A stretch of 40,687 nt of DNA from Victivallales bacterium (GTDB taxonomy: Bacteria > Verrucomicrobiota > Lentisphaeria > Victivallales > UBA1829), in assembly GCA_016285335.1 (NCBI GenBank), contig JAEEQO010000005.1:1-40687 (forward strand), read 5' to 3'. A program made the position numbers and the translations under genes. The notes under the pieces were generated by a model that saw only the letters and a program-made list of their open reading frames with translations, did not search any database and was not told where the DNA came from. This document shows, piece by piece, positions 24,701 to 32,330 of the stretch (positions are counted from its first letter, which is position 1; every line of letters starts with the position of its first letter).

Positions 24701-26735
24701 AATGATCGCTGATTCGCCAACGCGCATCCAGCTCCCGGCAGGCAGTACGGTCAGTCTCTCCGGCAATACCAATGCCGAGAATACCAGGATCCTGCAGGCT
24801 CCGATCATCGTAGTGGGTGACAATCCGGCTTCTCCAGGCGGCAGCGCCACCGTTATCAATGCAGCCGGTACATCCTCGACTGTCAGCGGCATCGGCACCT
24901 ACATCGACAAGGAAGGCGACAACGATTTCACGGCTCTCAGTAATGTGAACTCTGTCACGGTCACCAGCGGCGGTTCCTCTACAGCGGGCACGCTGGCATC
25001 CGCATTTGCACAGACGACAGGAGAAGCTGGCGAGAATCGCTGGGTCAAGCTGGCGAACGACCTGACAGCCTCTGTCAATTATGTGAACGCCGGTGAAGTG
25101 GTTGACAAGCGCGTGATCACTGCAGATTACGAGCACATTATTGGGGGCACTTACAGCTTTGCTGCTGGTGCGGCTGTGGCAATCGATGAGGCTACGAAGA
25201 CGGCTACGATTGGCGGCGGCAATATGAGGCTGACAGATGCTGATATTGCTAAGGGAGCTACTGTTGCTGTTGGTACTGGCGGTGCTATTTCTGCCCAGAC
25301 TGTAAAAGGAAACGGTGGAACGATTAACCTCGGTGGAACAAACCTGACATTCTCTGACGGGACTTATTCAATGAGCGGGGTGTCAATTATATCCGGTTCT
25401 GCTGCTACACATGGCGGTGCCGTGTATGTCCACAGTTCCTCAGTGGTCAACTTGACAGGAACAACAATAAGCAACAATACCGCGACAGACAGAGGTGGTG
25501 GTGTGTTCCTTGCAAACAGGGGTGCAGTTCTCAACGCGACATCAGCAGTAATAACCAACAATTCTGCTTCTCGTGGTGGTGGAATCAACACCAACGGCAG
25601 ACTTGTCAATCTGACAGGAACAACAATAACAGGCAACAGTGCTGCTACTGCTGGTGGTGGGATAATGGGGCTGGACAATAGTGTAGTCAACATTACGGAT
25701 TGTTTTATAGCCAACAATACACCTACCGAGAAAGGAGTCTATGTTTACAAAGGCAGTATTACTATGGCAGGCAGCAATTATCTGTCTGATGCGATATGTT
25801 GCACAAGTGGTACTATAACCATTGCTTCCGGCGCAGTCGTTGATTTGACCGGAAACGCTAATAATGATACTATCTATACTCCCGGCGGCAGCATTGTCTT
25901 CGAGTCCGGAGGCGCAACAGTGTATCCAAGTGCGGGCAGCGCTGCGGCATATATGCTCGACAACATTTCTCTCCCTGCCGGAGCGAAGCTGAAGAAGACG
26001 GCGGTGGTAGACCTTGCAAGGAGCAACATTACGATCGCAAGCAATACTACCGCATCCGCAAGCGGAGCAACGTTCAGCGGTGGTTATGTCAATATTGCTG
26101 GCGGCGCGTTTTACGTTTCCGGAAGTCTTCTTATTAATGACTGCATTGTAAGCGGTAATAGCGCGGACTCCGGCGCTACTGGAGGCGCTATCGGTATTGC
26201 TTCAGGCGCGACCGCAAGCATCGTTGGTTCGGTTGTGCACGGAAACGGCGGAACTACGCCCAACAAAGACCTTTTTGTCGGCGGCTCTTGCGTGATTTCA
26301 GCGAGCACTGTTGGCATTGTTGGAGTAGCTGCAAATGGCGTGGTGACGATCAGGGGAAACAATACGATAACGCAGATCAAACCGAATTCGAGCGGCGTTA
26401 CTGGAGGCTCCGTCACGATTTCGAGCGGTGCGACTATTACGCTGACTTCGAATGTTGAACCCGGCGGGGACATCACGCTTTACGGCGGAGCCAGTCTGTC
26501 GCCGACGACGATCGTCGGCGGCGGCATTTCCCGCATTTTTGAAGACGTCGAAATCCACGGTTCGACGATCTCGAGTCAGGGCATCATCTACGGCGCCACG
26601 GTGTATTCCAACATCGGTGATGACCACTATGTCTATTTCACCGAGGACGGCGGCGCGACGTCGAGTTCCGTCATCGTAACGGGCGCGACCGAGTACGTCG
26701 TACCGGGCGGCCTCGTGCGTATCGTTGGGACATGA
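21798..26735 (+). CDS. Giant fibre/adhesin-like protein with Pmp-type repeats
   Basis: The protein is about 1645 aa. The ATG at 21798 is chosen because AGAGGA sits 6 nt upstream; the ATG at 21792 overlaps the previous stop but has no spacing to the Shine-Dalgarno. The N-terminal ~180 residues have a phage-type fold and lead into a helical trimer-like hinge (SETEQLVQTEITSAAAAKQDKLTSANAGAGI). From there to the C-terminus it is Ser/Thr/Gly/Asn-rich beta-strand sequence, probably right-handed beta-helix. Chlamydial-Pmp-like motifs occur at about 1197-1318 (GGAV, SNNTATDRGGGVF, TNNSASRGGGI, TGNSAATAGGGI) and 1450-1483 (SGNSADSGATGGAI). Coding from about 23,050 to 26,450 is visibly more AT-rich than the flanks, suggesting an exchanged receptor-binding part. 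It probably binds a host surface; no enzymatic domain is recognised. Confidence 0.85.
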   Translation: MQDIVFYAAANETLGVVRDYANSRNEYAPTLVLGVSVCLRMRLFAGSESAEPFPVDSFSGITGWKWRMDSDFDRETPYKLTADSNGISVQTVTDTINGETLSFTEFAIQISDMNTQELTAWLGTEKKKTGLTGELVGYDSSGNAIFVLQIDDFTVRNRIAGLNEPTSNDQEYLTRSETEQLVQTEITSAAAAKQDKLTSANAGAGIAIDSGGTISMACVILGATNGVKIADGKVQFDPETAIGADGNTRGAIVTVADGLLVAGGTASIDDASVADVLVGIDGGNASISDEVVTPGNLRGALSLGQAVDVSCKPYNNSGSISFTNNDFLQGFTCSMLSGTTVGFYDTGTHKFPKFVSGLKYLMIADVTGSGSITPNGGTAVTLSNASRRLAMTVLASGTGYFSASAAATVNVTNWRQYEVTSLTDEAIAYLATLPDPDDFFRSATVASVLGKYLVKQDMVCPWIRTIGMPENSDLTVAAGLSYQIKYTNDNPHNITVDTIPADAYGWDTHIQMFIKGTSSVVFQPPLILMDALTPNAGHNLVIKYRNGDALVYVDDTNAGNIVLYAAGTTAGTLNCFLQQDPGSGQENYIIFAAATDGLTCDAGTVSVAYNTDILGNGTDNTAITGAFSVAGGKTMNLQDLAVTGSTLSGTGAIDLSNVAVDGMVSCASSTLDGIKVPAGKTLVLSEIYPAVLDCDLEGTLVWNKSTASSNKYWFKRLASASGGVLTATESTTYIRPVSDSDVLISGITIAGGTNGLCISPTSGSGHSLAVEKCYIYGNDSAWMYGGDGWSVIIRNSVIKDNTADGLNQAAGYIKDGLLHVEDTTIENNSFQLDGTASAYVKGTFTIKGDCYGFHVEANQGPVTVFPGSIIDMSRQTGAQGLTNGNWRITLGDDVTIRTADGRTAVIDAADGLKSLSNNAELTALSDVITITGSTAGPWRANNVTFVSPLDAHEAFTVQLAGTTFTSASMIADSPTRIQLPAGSTVSLSGNTNAENTRILQAPIIVVGDNPASPGGSATVINAAGTSSTVSGIGTYIDKEGDNDFTALSNVNSVTVTSGGSSTAGTLASAFAQTTGEAGENRWVKLANDLTASVNYVNAGEVVDKRVITADYEHIIGGTYSFAAGAAVAIDEATKTATIGGGNMRLTDADIAKGATVAVGTGGAISAQTVKGNGGTINLGGTNLTFSDGTYSMSGVSIISGSAATHGGAVYVHSSSVVNLTGTTISNNTATDRGGGVFLANRGAVLNATSAVITNNSASRGGGINTNGRLVNLTGTTITGNSAATAGGGIMGLDNSVVNITDCFIANNTPTEKGVYVYKGSITMAGSNYLSDAICCTSGTITIASGAVVDLTGNANNDTIYTPGGSIVFESGGATVYPSAGSAAAYMLDNISLPAGAKLKKTAVVDLARSNITIASNTTASASGATFSGGYVNIAGGAFYVSGSLLINDCIVSGNSADSGATGGAIGIASGATASIVGSVVHGNGGTTPNKDLFVGGSCVISASTVGIVGVAANGVVTIRGNNTITQIKPNSSGVTGGSVTISSGATITLTSNVEPGGDITLYGGASLSPTTIVGGGISRIFEDVEIHGSTISSQGIIYGATVYSNIGDDHYVYFTEDGGATSSSVIVTGATEYVVPGGLVRIVGT
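25453..25629 (+). repeat. Internal repeat in the fibre gene
   Basis: The 18-nt sequence TGACAGGAACAACAATAA occurs at 25453-25470 and again at 25612-25629, a period of 159 nt (53 codons). Both copies encode the LTGTTI strand of adjacent Pmp-like repeats. Exact nucleotide identity implies recent duplication or recombination. Confidence 0.7.
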
Positions 26736-26752
26736 AAAGAAAGGGCTATCCA

Positions 26753-27154
26753 ATGAAACATTACATTTTCGGCAACCAGTCTTTCGAAAAACTTCCGGGG
26801 CTGCTCCGGCTGGCGGACGGATCGACCGTCAGCCCGGTCACGGAGGAGACATTCGCGGCATATGGCGGCACGATCACGGACGACGGCGAGATGAGCCCGA
26901 AGGAGGCGGTCGTCGCCTCGCTGAACAGTCTGCTGCATGAGCTTGCGGAGCAGATCGAGTGCATCACCGTCGCCGAGTTCAAGGCGGCGGCATCCGCGAT
27001 GCACAGCGGCGAGCTTGTCGCATTCGCCCGGCGGAAAGGCGTGAGCGAAGAGATCATCGCCTCCGCCCGTGTCCGCGTCATGGAGATCATGGCGGACGCG
27101 CTCCGCGAAGGCGTGACCTGGGCGGAACTCATCGAGGGGATCACGGCAAATTGA
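26753..27154 (+). CDS. Fibre-downstream accessory protein, unknown (133 aa)
   Basis: The ATG at 26753 has AAAGGG 7 nt upstream. An in-frame ATG at 26732 overlaps the fibre stop but lacks a good ribosome-binding site. The product starts MKHYIFGNQSFEKLPGLLRLADGSTVSPVTEETF, reminiscent of short proteins encoded after fibre genes (chaperone/assembly or tip). Its C-terminal half is helical, rich in Ala and Glu (SLNSLLHELAEQIECITVAEFKAAA). Family not recognised with certainty. GC-rich coding resumes here. Confidence 0.7.
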   Translation: MKHYIFGNQSFEKLPGLLRLADGSTVSPVTEETFAAYGGTITDDGEMSPKEAVVASLNSLLHELAEQIECITVAEFKAAASAMHSGELVAFARRKGVSEEIIASARVRVMEIMADALREGVTWAELIEGITAN

Positions 27155-27579
27155 AACAAATCAAATTCACAAGGAACGGACGCTATCCTGTTTCATATGT
27201 TCGGGAGATTCGCGAACACTGCGACCGGATCGGCGTCCGCGCCCCGGCATCGTTCTGGCGGGCGAACATCGAAGCCCTCGCGGCGGCGTTCAACGGCGTC
27301 GGCCCGGACCGCTGGTGCCCCGTGTTCCGTTCGGCGGTCAGCTGGCTGCTGAAACCGTTTTTCACGGCGGCGCTGCCCCACGACTGGGAATACAGCCTGC
27401 CGGAGAAAAGCTACCGGGCGTTCACAGCCGCGAACTGGCGGTTCGCCGTCAACAGCTGGATCGAAGCGCTGGACGAACGCCGCCCCGGCTTGGTCTTCAT
27501 GGGGCTTGCGCTCGCCGCGCTCTGCCAGTTGTTCGGCTGGGGCGGCTATCTGCATGGAGGGAGCGAACATGACGACTGA
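27151..27579 (+). CDS. Unknown protein with phospholipase-A2-like motif and C-terminal membrane helix (142 aa)
   Basis: The coding frame is open upstream, but the start is a TTG at 27151 that overlaps the previous stop (TTGA), with GAGGGGA 10 nt upstream. A FNGVGPDRW segment is followed about 25 residues later by FFTAALPHDWEYS, and then TAANWRFAVNSW. The G-x-G...AAxxHDxxY...F layout recalls the calcium loop and catalytic His-Asp helix of secreted and parvoviral phospholipase A2. The final part (PGLVFMGLALAALCQLFGWGG) is a probable membrane helix. It could be an envelope-active protein of the exit or entry module. PLA2 activity is inference only. Confidence 0.62.
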   Translation: MKQIKFTRNGRYPVSYVREIREHCDRIGVRAPASFWRANIEALAAAFNGVGPDRWCPVFRSAVSWLLKPFFTAALPHDWEYSLPEKSYRAFTAANWRFAVNSWIEALDERRPGLVFMGLALAALCQLFGWGGYLHGGSEHDD

Positions 27580-27799
27580 AGAAAAACAGGAGATCGCCGT
27601 AATTCTCGGTGACGTGCTGGCCGCTCACGACCGGCGCTGTCCGAACGGTATCGACGCGGACACGGCATCCACGCTGAAATCGTTCGCGGACGCCGTCCGA
27701 AGCGGGAAGAAGACCGCATACAAGGCGTTCATCACGCTCGCCATCGGGGCGCTCTGCGCCGCATTCCTTGCCGGGATCCGCGAGATTTTCAACAAATGA
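27569..27799 (+). CDS. Small membrane protein, holin-like candidate (76 aa)
   Basis: GGAGG precedes the ATG at 27569 by 8 nt, and the gene overlaps the previous one by 11 nt. A hydrophilic N-terminal half (MTTEEKQEIAVILGDVLAAHDRRC) leads to one membrane helix at about 51-70 (AFITLAIGALCAAFLAGI). The helix-plus-C-terminal-anchor layout resembles XhlA-type phage membrane proteins, but homology is not established. Confidence 0.6.
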   Translation: MTTEEKQEIAVILGDVLAAHDRRCPNGIDADTASTLKSFADAVRSGKKTAYKAFITLAIGALCAAFLAGIREIFNK

Positions 27800-27847
27800 C
27801 AACCTGACATGCAGTTCAGGATAACCCCGGAAGGAGAACAGAAATCC

Positions 27848-28228
27848 ATGATGAGAAAAATCGTTTCGCTGTTTGTCGCGTGCCTCGTCGCCGTGCTGAA
27901 CGGATGCACGGCCGCCGACACGATCGCCGCGGGCATTTCCGAAAAGGCGGTCTCCGGCGAGGGCATGTTCGGCGTGTCGAAGATCGGGATCGATGCCGCC
28001 ACGAAGACGCCGACGCTTCAGGGCATCCTTGTGCGCGGAAACTACACCTCGGTCCCGGCCGGGATCGAATTCATCGAGTATTCGGAATCCACCGACCGGT
28101 CCATCTGGAACCCGGAGGCGTTCACGTACAAGAAACGCCTCGTCTTCGGTTCCGCGGAACAAAAGCGCATGGACGAAATCATCCAGGCGGTCGGGGAGCA
28201 GGTGAAAACGCCCGTGAACGGCCAGTGA
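27848..28228 (+). CDS. Small lipoprotein of the phage cassette (126 aa)
   Basis: The chosen ATG at 27848 gives a lipoprotein signal: MMRKIVSLFVACLVAVLNGC, lipobox LNGC with Cys20. AAGGAG lies 11 nt upstream; an ATG at 27809 is a less likely alternative. The mature part includes TSVPAGIEFIEYSESTDRSIWNP and a helical C-terminus. Lipid modification puts it in the periplasm, on the inner or outer membrane. It could be an outer-spanin-type or superinfection-exclusion lipoprotein; neither can be shown from sequence. It is the last gene before the terminator. Confidence 0.72.
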   Translation: MMRKIVSLFVACLVAVLNGCTAADTIAAGISEKAVSGEGMFGVSKIGIDAATKTPTLQGILVRGNYTSVPAGIEFIEYSESTDRSIWNPEAFTYKKRLVFGSAEQKRMDEIIQAVGEQVKTPVNGQ

Positions 28229-28253
28229 CCGCCCGGCATCCGTAAAACACATA

Positions 28254-28297
28254 CGGGGAACGCATCCGGCAAAAATGCCGCGCGTTCCCCGTTTTTT
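28254..28297 (+). terminator. Intrinsic terminator at the end of the phage-derived cassette
   Basis: A perfect 10-bp outer stem (CGGGGAACGC 28254-28263 with GCGTTCCCCG 28282-28291) encloses an inner 4-bp stem (CGGC/GCCG) and is followed by six T residues (28292-28297). It separates the cassette from dnaE transcription. Confidence 0.92.
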
Positions 28298-28324
28298 ATT
28301 TCCGGCCTTTTTCCCGATTTGCGG

Positions 28325-28353
28325 TTGAAAAATCCGGGTTTCGGCTGTATACT
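28325..28353 (+). promoter_or_regulatory. Sigma70-type promoter of dnaE
   Basis: TTGAAA (28325-28330), 17 nt, TATACT (28348-28353), about 100 nt before the dnaE ATG and directly after the cassette terminator. Confidence 0.75.
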
Positions 28354-28454
28354 TATTCCGCATCGCTTTTTATATGATGGACGTGCGCCCGTTCTGCGCC
28401 GTCCGACAGAGACATTGACATTTCAACGAAACGATCGGGAATACAGGGATCATT

Positions 28455-31400
28455 ATGGCTACGGATTTCGTGCATTTGCATTTACATACGGATTACAGCC
28501 TGCTGGACGGCGCTTGCGCCATTTCGTGGGCAAAACTTAAGAAAGAAGACGCCGAGGGCAAGGTCGACCTCGTCACGATGGCGCAGGAATACGGCATGAA
28601 AGCCTGTGCGATCACGGACCACGGCGTCATGGGCGGCTGCTACGAGTTCCACAACGCCATGAAGAAGGCCGGGATCAAGCCCATCATCGGCTGCGAGACC
28701 TACATCGCGCCCGGAAGCCGCCTGGAAAAACAGCCCGGCGTCCCGAACATCAAGGGATTCCACCTGATCCTGCTCGCGAAGAACAACGTCGGCTACCACA
28801 ACCTCTGCAAGCTCAATTCCGAGGCCCACATGACCGGGTTCTACTACAAGCCGCGCATCGACCGCGAACTCCTCGCCAAGTACCATGAGGGCATCATCGG
28901 CATGAGCGCGTGCCTGCAGGGCGAGATCGACGTGGCGATCCTGCGCGGCGGCGTCGACGCCGGCCGCAAGGTGCTGTTCGAATACCTCGACCTCTTCGGC
29001 GGCAAGGAGAATTTCTGCCTGGAGATCATGTACCACGGGATCGAGGACCAGAAGACCGTGAACCGCGGGCTCATCCAGCTCGCGCGCGAGAACGACATCC
29101 GGCTGGTCGCCACGAACGACGTGCATTACCTGAAGAAGGAACACGCGCATTCCCACGAGATCATGCTGTGCATCCAGACGCGCACCACCATGGACGACCC
29201 GCGCCGCATGAAGATGGACTTCGACGAGTTCTACTTCAAGTCCGGCGACGAGATGATGCAGGTCTTCGGGACCGAGGCCCCGGACGCCATCACGAACACG
29301 CTCGCCATCGCCGAACAGTGCGACGTCACGATCGGCTACGAGAACCACTACCCCGAGTTCACGCCGCCGCAGGAATTCGTCGACACGCTCGACCTGGACG
29401 CCATGCGCGCCGAATCCGAGCAGGAGATCGACGCCGAGATCGCGAAGGCACACGAGGAGAAGCCCGACGATCCGCTTCCCTCGGAAGACAAGCGCGCCAA
29501 CCTCATCGAGCGCCGCATCGTCATGAAGAAATCCGCCGCCTACCTCCGCAACATCTGCCTGTACGGCACGGGCCGCGCGGACAGCGTGTGCGGCTACGAA
29601 AAGAAGTACGGCTACGATCCGTTCAATCCGCCGGAGGACAAGAAAAAAGAGGCGGAGACCAACCTCAAACGCATGGATTACGAGCTCTCCATCATCACGC
29701 GCACCAAATACCCGAGCTACTTCCTCTGCGTGTGGGACTTCATCAACTGGGCGAAGGAGCACGGCATCCCCGTCGGCCCGGGGCGCGGCTCCGGCGCAGG
29801 ATCCATCGTGGCCTACCTGAGCGGCATCACGAACATCGACCCGATGAAATACGACCTGCTGTTCGAGCGTTTCCTGAACCCGGACCGCGTGTCGCCGCCC
29901 GACTTCGACACAGACTTCTGCGAACGCCACCGCCAGGAAGTCATCGACTACGTGATCGGAAAATACGGCGCGGACAGCGTGTCCCAGATCGGAACCTACG
30001 GCACGCTCAAAGCAAAGGCCGTCGTGAAGGACGTTGCACGCGTCCTCGGCCGCACCCCGGCGGAAGGCAACATGATCACCAAGCTCATCCCCGACGACCC
30101 GAAAATGACGCTCGCCAAGGCGGTCAAAGATTCTCCCGAGCTCAAGCAGCTCCTCGAAAAGGAAGCCTGGGTCCGTGAGATCTTCCAGTATTGCGCCCCG
30201 ATCGAACAGCTCAACCGCCAGATGGGCATCCACGCCTGCGGCGTCATCATCTGCAACCAGCCGCTCGCCGACCTGGTCCCGCTCGGACGCGGCGCCCACG
30301 AGGAAGTCATCACGCAGTACGTGGCGCCGCTCTGCGAGAGCATCGGCCTGCTGAAGATGGACTTCCTCGGCCTCCGCACTCTGACCGTGATCCAGGACGC
30401 CGTGGACAATGTGAAGCGCACGCACGGCATTTCGCTCGACATGGACGCGATCCCGCTGGACGACCCGAAGACCTACGAGCTCATCAACCGTGGCGACACC
30501 GTGTCCGTGTTCCAGCTCGAATCCGGCGGCATGCAGGACCTCTGCCGCAAGTTCGGCGTGGAAAACCTCCTGCACATCATCGCACTCGTGGCGCTCTACC
30601 GCCCCGGCCCCATGCAGTTCCTCGACCTCTTCGTCGGCCGCAAGAAAGGCACCATCCCGATCGACTATGACCATCCGCTCATGGAGCAGTACCTGAAGGA
30701 AACCTACGGCATCATGCTCTATCAGGAGCAGATCATGCAGGTCGTGCAGGTGCTCGCCGGGTTCTCGCTCGGCCAGGCCGACATCCTCCGCCGCGCCATC
30801 GGCAAGAAGAAGATCAAGGACATGGAGGCCCAGCACGACAAGTTCGTCGAGGGCTGCGCGAAAACGAACAAGATCCCGGCGGCGCAGGCGGAAAAGATCT
30901 GGGAAAACATCAAGAAGTTCGCCGAATACGGCTTCAACAAGTCCCACAGCGCCGCCTACGCGCTCCTCTCCTACCGCACCGCCTACCTGAAGGCCAACTA
31001 CCGCCCCGAATTCATGGCCGCCGTGCTCACCAGCGAACTTTCCAACGCGAAAAAGCTCACCTTCCTCATCAACGAATGCCGCACCACAGGCATCCGCATC
31101 CTGCCGCCCGACGTGAACACCAGCGACGTGAACTTCACCGTCGACGGCGGCGCCATCCGCTTCGGCCTCGGTGCCATCAAGGGCTTCGGGCAGGGCATTT
31201 CCGCCGTCATCATCGAAGCGCGGAAGGACGGCCCGTTCACCTCGCTCTCCGACCTCGCCGAACGCACGGAGGGCCTCAACGCCAAAGGGCTGGAAGCGCT
31301 CATCCGCTGCGGCGCGCTGGATTCCACCGGGCTCAAACGCGCCCAGCTCATGGCGATGATCGACTCCGCGCTGACCTCGGCCGCCGCCGCACGCCGCGAC

Positions 31401-32312
31401 CGCGAATCCGGCCAGGCAAGCCTGTTCGACATGCTGGACGACCCGCAGGACGCCGGATTCGAGGAACAGCCCCCGCCGGACATCCCCGAGTTCCCCGAAA
31501 GCGTGATGCTGGAGGACGAAAAGCAGCTCCTCGGGTTCTACGTGTCCGGGCATCCGCTCTCCTCCTCGAAAAAGATCATCGACACGTTCTCCACGGCCAA
31601 CCTCGCGGAGATTTCCCGCATGCCCGGCGACGTCGGCGTCAAGTTCGGCGGCCTCGTGACCTCGGTCGTGAAGAAGTACACCAAGAACGACAAGAACCCG
31701 AAGCCGTTCGCGGTCGTCCAGATCGAAGACCTCACCGACACCATCGAATGCGTCTGCTACAACCGCCTTTACACCGAGGTGGCGTCCATCCTGGTCGAGG
31801 GCGCGAAAGTCTTCGTCCGCGCCGTTACCAAGAAAGATGACGTGGAAAACGCCGAAGTCTCGCTTCAGATCGAGGACCTGATCCCGCTGGAGGACGCCAT
31901 GGTCTTCAACTCCGGCACGCTCCAGGTCAATCTTTTCGAGGACGGCATGAAGCCGGACACCTGTGAATCCCTGCGGGCGCTCCTCGCCCGCCACACGACC
32001 CCGCCGCCTGAGCTCTTCCCGGAGGAACCGGCCTCATCCGAGCCGGATTCCGGCGATTTCGCCCCGAAGCGGAAAAAGGCGAAGACCGGCCCGGCCCCTG
32101 TTCCCGTGCTCATCTGCGCGGCCACGAAAACCCGTCTGGCGGCGTTCATCGAGCTGCCGGATTCGCTCCGCGTCTATGTCACGAAATCCCTGCTGGACGA
32201 GCTCGACGCCCTCCTCGGGGAGAATCACTACACGATCAAGCCGAACGACGACGTCCCGCAGCCGCGCAAGCCGTGGCGCAGGGACAAGGACGCCGAACCG
32301 GCTTCGGCCTGA
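28455..32312 (+). CDS. dnaE: DNA polymerase III alpha subunit DnaE
   Basis: This 1285-aa replicative polymerase subunit has the full DnaE layout. The N-terminal PHP domain has an intact metal-site pattern (HLHLHTDYSLLDGA with H9/H11; ITDHGVMGG with D55/H56), so it may retain a bound metal. Catalytic palm acids are PDFDTDF (D483, D485) and KMDFLGLRTL (D636). The beta-clamp-binding motif QASLF lies at 987-991. An OB-like domain is around 1060-1110 (VKFGGLVTSVVKKYT), and a C-terminal region of about 170 residues ends in a basic tail. The length is normal for DnaE1. It heads an operon with the two following genes, preceded by its own promoter. Confidence 0.97.
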   Translation: MATDFVHLHLHTDYSLLDGACAISWAKLKKEDAEGKVDLVTMAQEYGMKACAITDHGVMGGCYEFHNAMKKAGIKPIIGCETYIAPGSRLEKQPGVPNIKGFHLILLAKNNVGYHNLCKLNSEAHMTGFYYKPRIDRELLAKYHEGIIGMSACLQGEIDVAILRGGVDAGRKVLFEYLDLFGGKENFCLEIMYHGIEDQKTVNRGLIQLARENDIRLVATNDVHYLKKEHAHSHEIMLCIQTRTTMDDPRRMKMDFDEFYFKSGDEMMQVFGTEAPDAITNTLAIAEQCDVTIGYENHYPEFTPPQEFVDTLDLDAMRAESEQEIDAEIAKAHEEKPDDPLPSEDKRANLIERRIVMKKSAAYLRNICLYGTGRADSVCGYEKKYGYDPFNPPEDKKKEAETNLKRMDYELSIITRTKYPSYFLCVWDFINWAKEHGIPVGPGRGSGAGSIVAYLSGITNIDPMKYDLLFERFLNPDRVSPPDFDTDFCERHRQEVIDYVIGKYGADSVSQIGTYGTLKAKAVVKDVARVLGRTPAEGNMITKLIPDDPKMTLAKAVKDSPELKQLLEKEAWVREIFQYCAPIEQLNRQMGIHACGVIICNQPLADLVPLGRGAHEEVITQYVAPLCESIGLLKMDFLGLRTLTVIQDAVDNVKRTHGISLDMDAIPLDDPKTYELINRGDTVSVFQLESGGMQDLCRKFGVENLLHIIALVALYRPGPMQFLDLFVGRKKGTIPIDYDHPLMEQYLKETYGIMLYQEQIMQVVQVLAGFSLGQADILRRAIGKKKIKDMEAQHDKFVEGCAKTNKIPAAQAEKIWENIKKFAEYGFNKSHSAAYALLSYRTAYLKANYRPEFMAAVLTSELSNAKKLTFLINECRTTGIRILPPDVNTSDVNFTVDGGAIRFGLGAIKGFGQGISAVIIEARKDGPFTSLSDLAERTEGLNAKGLEALIRCGALDSTGLKRAQLMAMIDSALTSAAAARRDRESGQASLFDMLDDPQDAGFEEQPPPDIPEFPESVMLEDEKQLLGFYVSGHPLSSSKKIIDTFSTANLAEISRMPGDVGVKFGGLVTSVVKKYTKNDKNPKPFAVVQIEDLTDTIECVCYNRLYTEVASILVEGAKVFVRAVTKKDDVENAEVSLQIEDLIPLEDAMVFNSGTLQVNLFEDGMKPDTCESLRALLARHTTPPPELFPEEPASSEPDSGDFAPKRKKAKTGPAPVPVLICAATKTRLAAFIELPDSLRVYVTKSLLDELDALLGENHYTIKPNDDVPQPRKPWRRDKDAEPASA

Positions 32313-32330
32313 CGCCCGGGGGGAACCGAT

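Larger units (their letters stand above)
14072..28297 (+). mobile_element. Phage-derived cassette with Mu-like head genes, no visible portal or tail
   Basis: All genes from the terminase to the lipoprotein run on the plus strand with short gaps or ATGA overlaps, ending at a strong terminator. Recognisable products are a gp28-like terminase, an I-type protease/scaffold, a cement protein, a gpT-like capsid and a gp36-like protein, then unknown proteins, a giant fibre and small membrane proteins. Missing are portal (gp29), MuF (gp30), tail tube, sheath, tape measure, baseplate, integrase or MuA/MuB, repressor and a recognisable endolysin. Host genes (transporter and dnaE) abut both sides. Options are a degraded prophage, a domesticated particle, or a lineage with diverged connectors. 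The boundaries are those of the gene block, not mapped attachment sites. Confidence 0.8.

Noticed and set aside
25441..25740. Direct repeats considered as a CRISPR array
   Set aside because: Repeats lie in frame within an open coding sequence, encode Pmp-like strands and lack regular spacers.
14072..28228. Diversity-generating retroelement acting on the fibre
   Set aside because: No reverse transcriptase, template repeat or C-type-lectin variable region was seen in the window.
28482..31994. 1170-aa minus-strand open frame opposite dnaE
   Set aside because: Exact antisense of the DnaE coding frame; the absence of stops is explained by dnaE codon bias.
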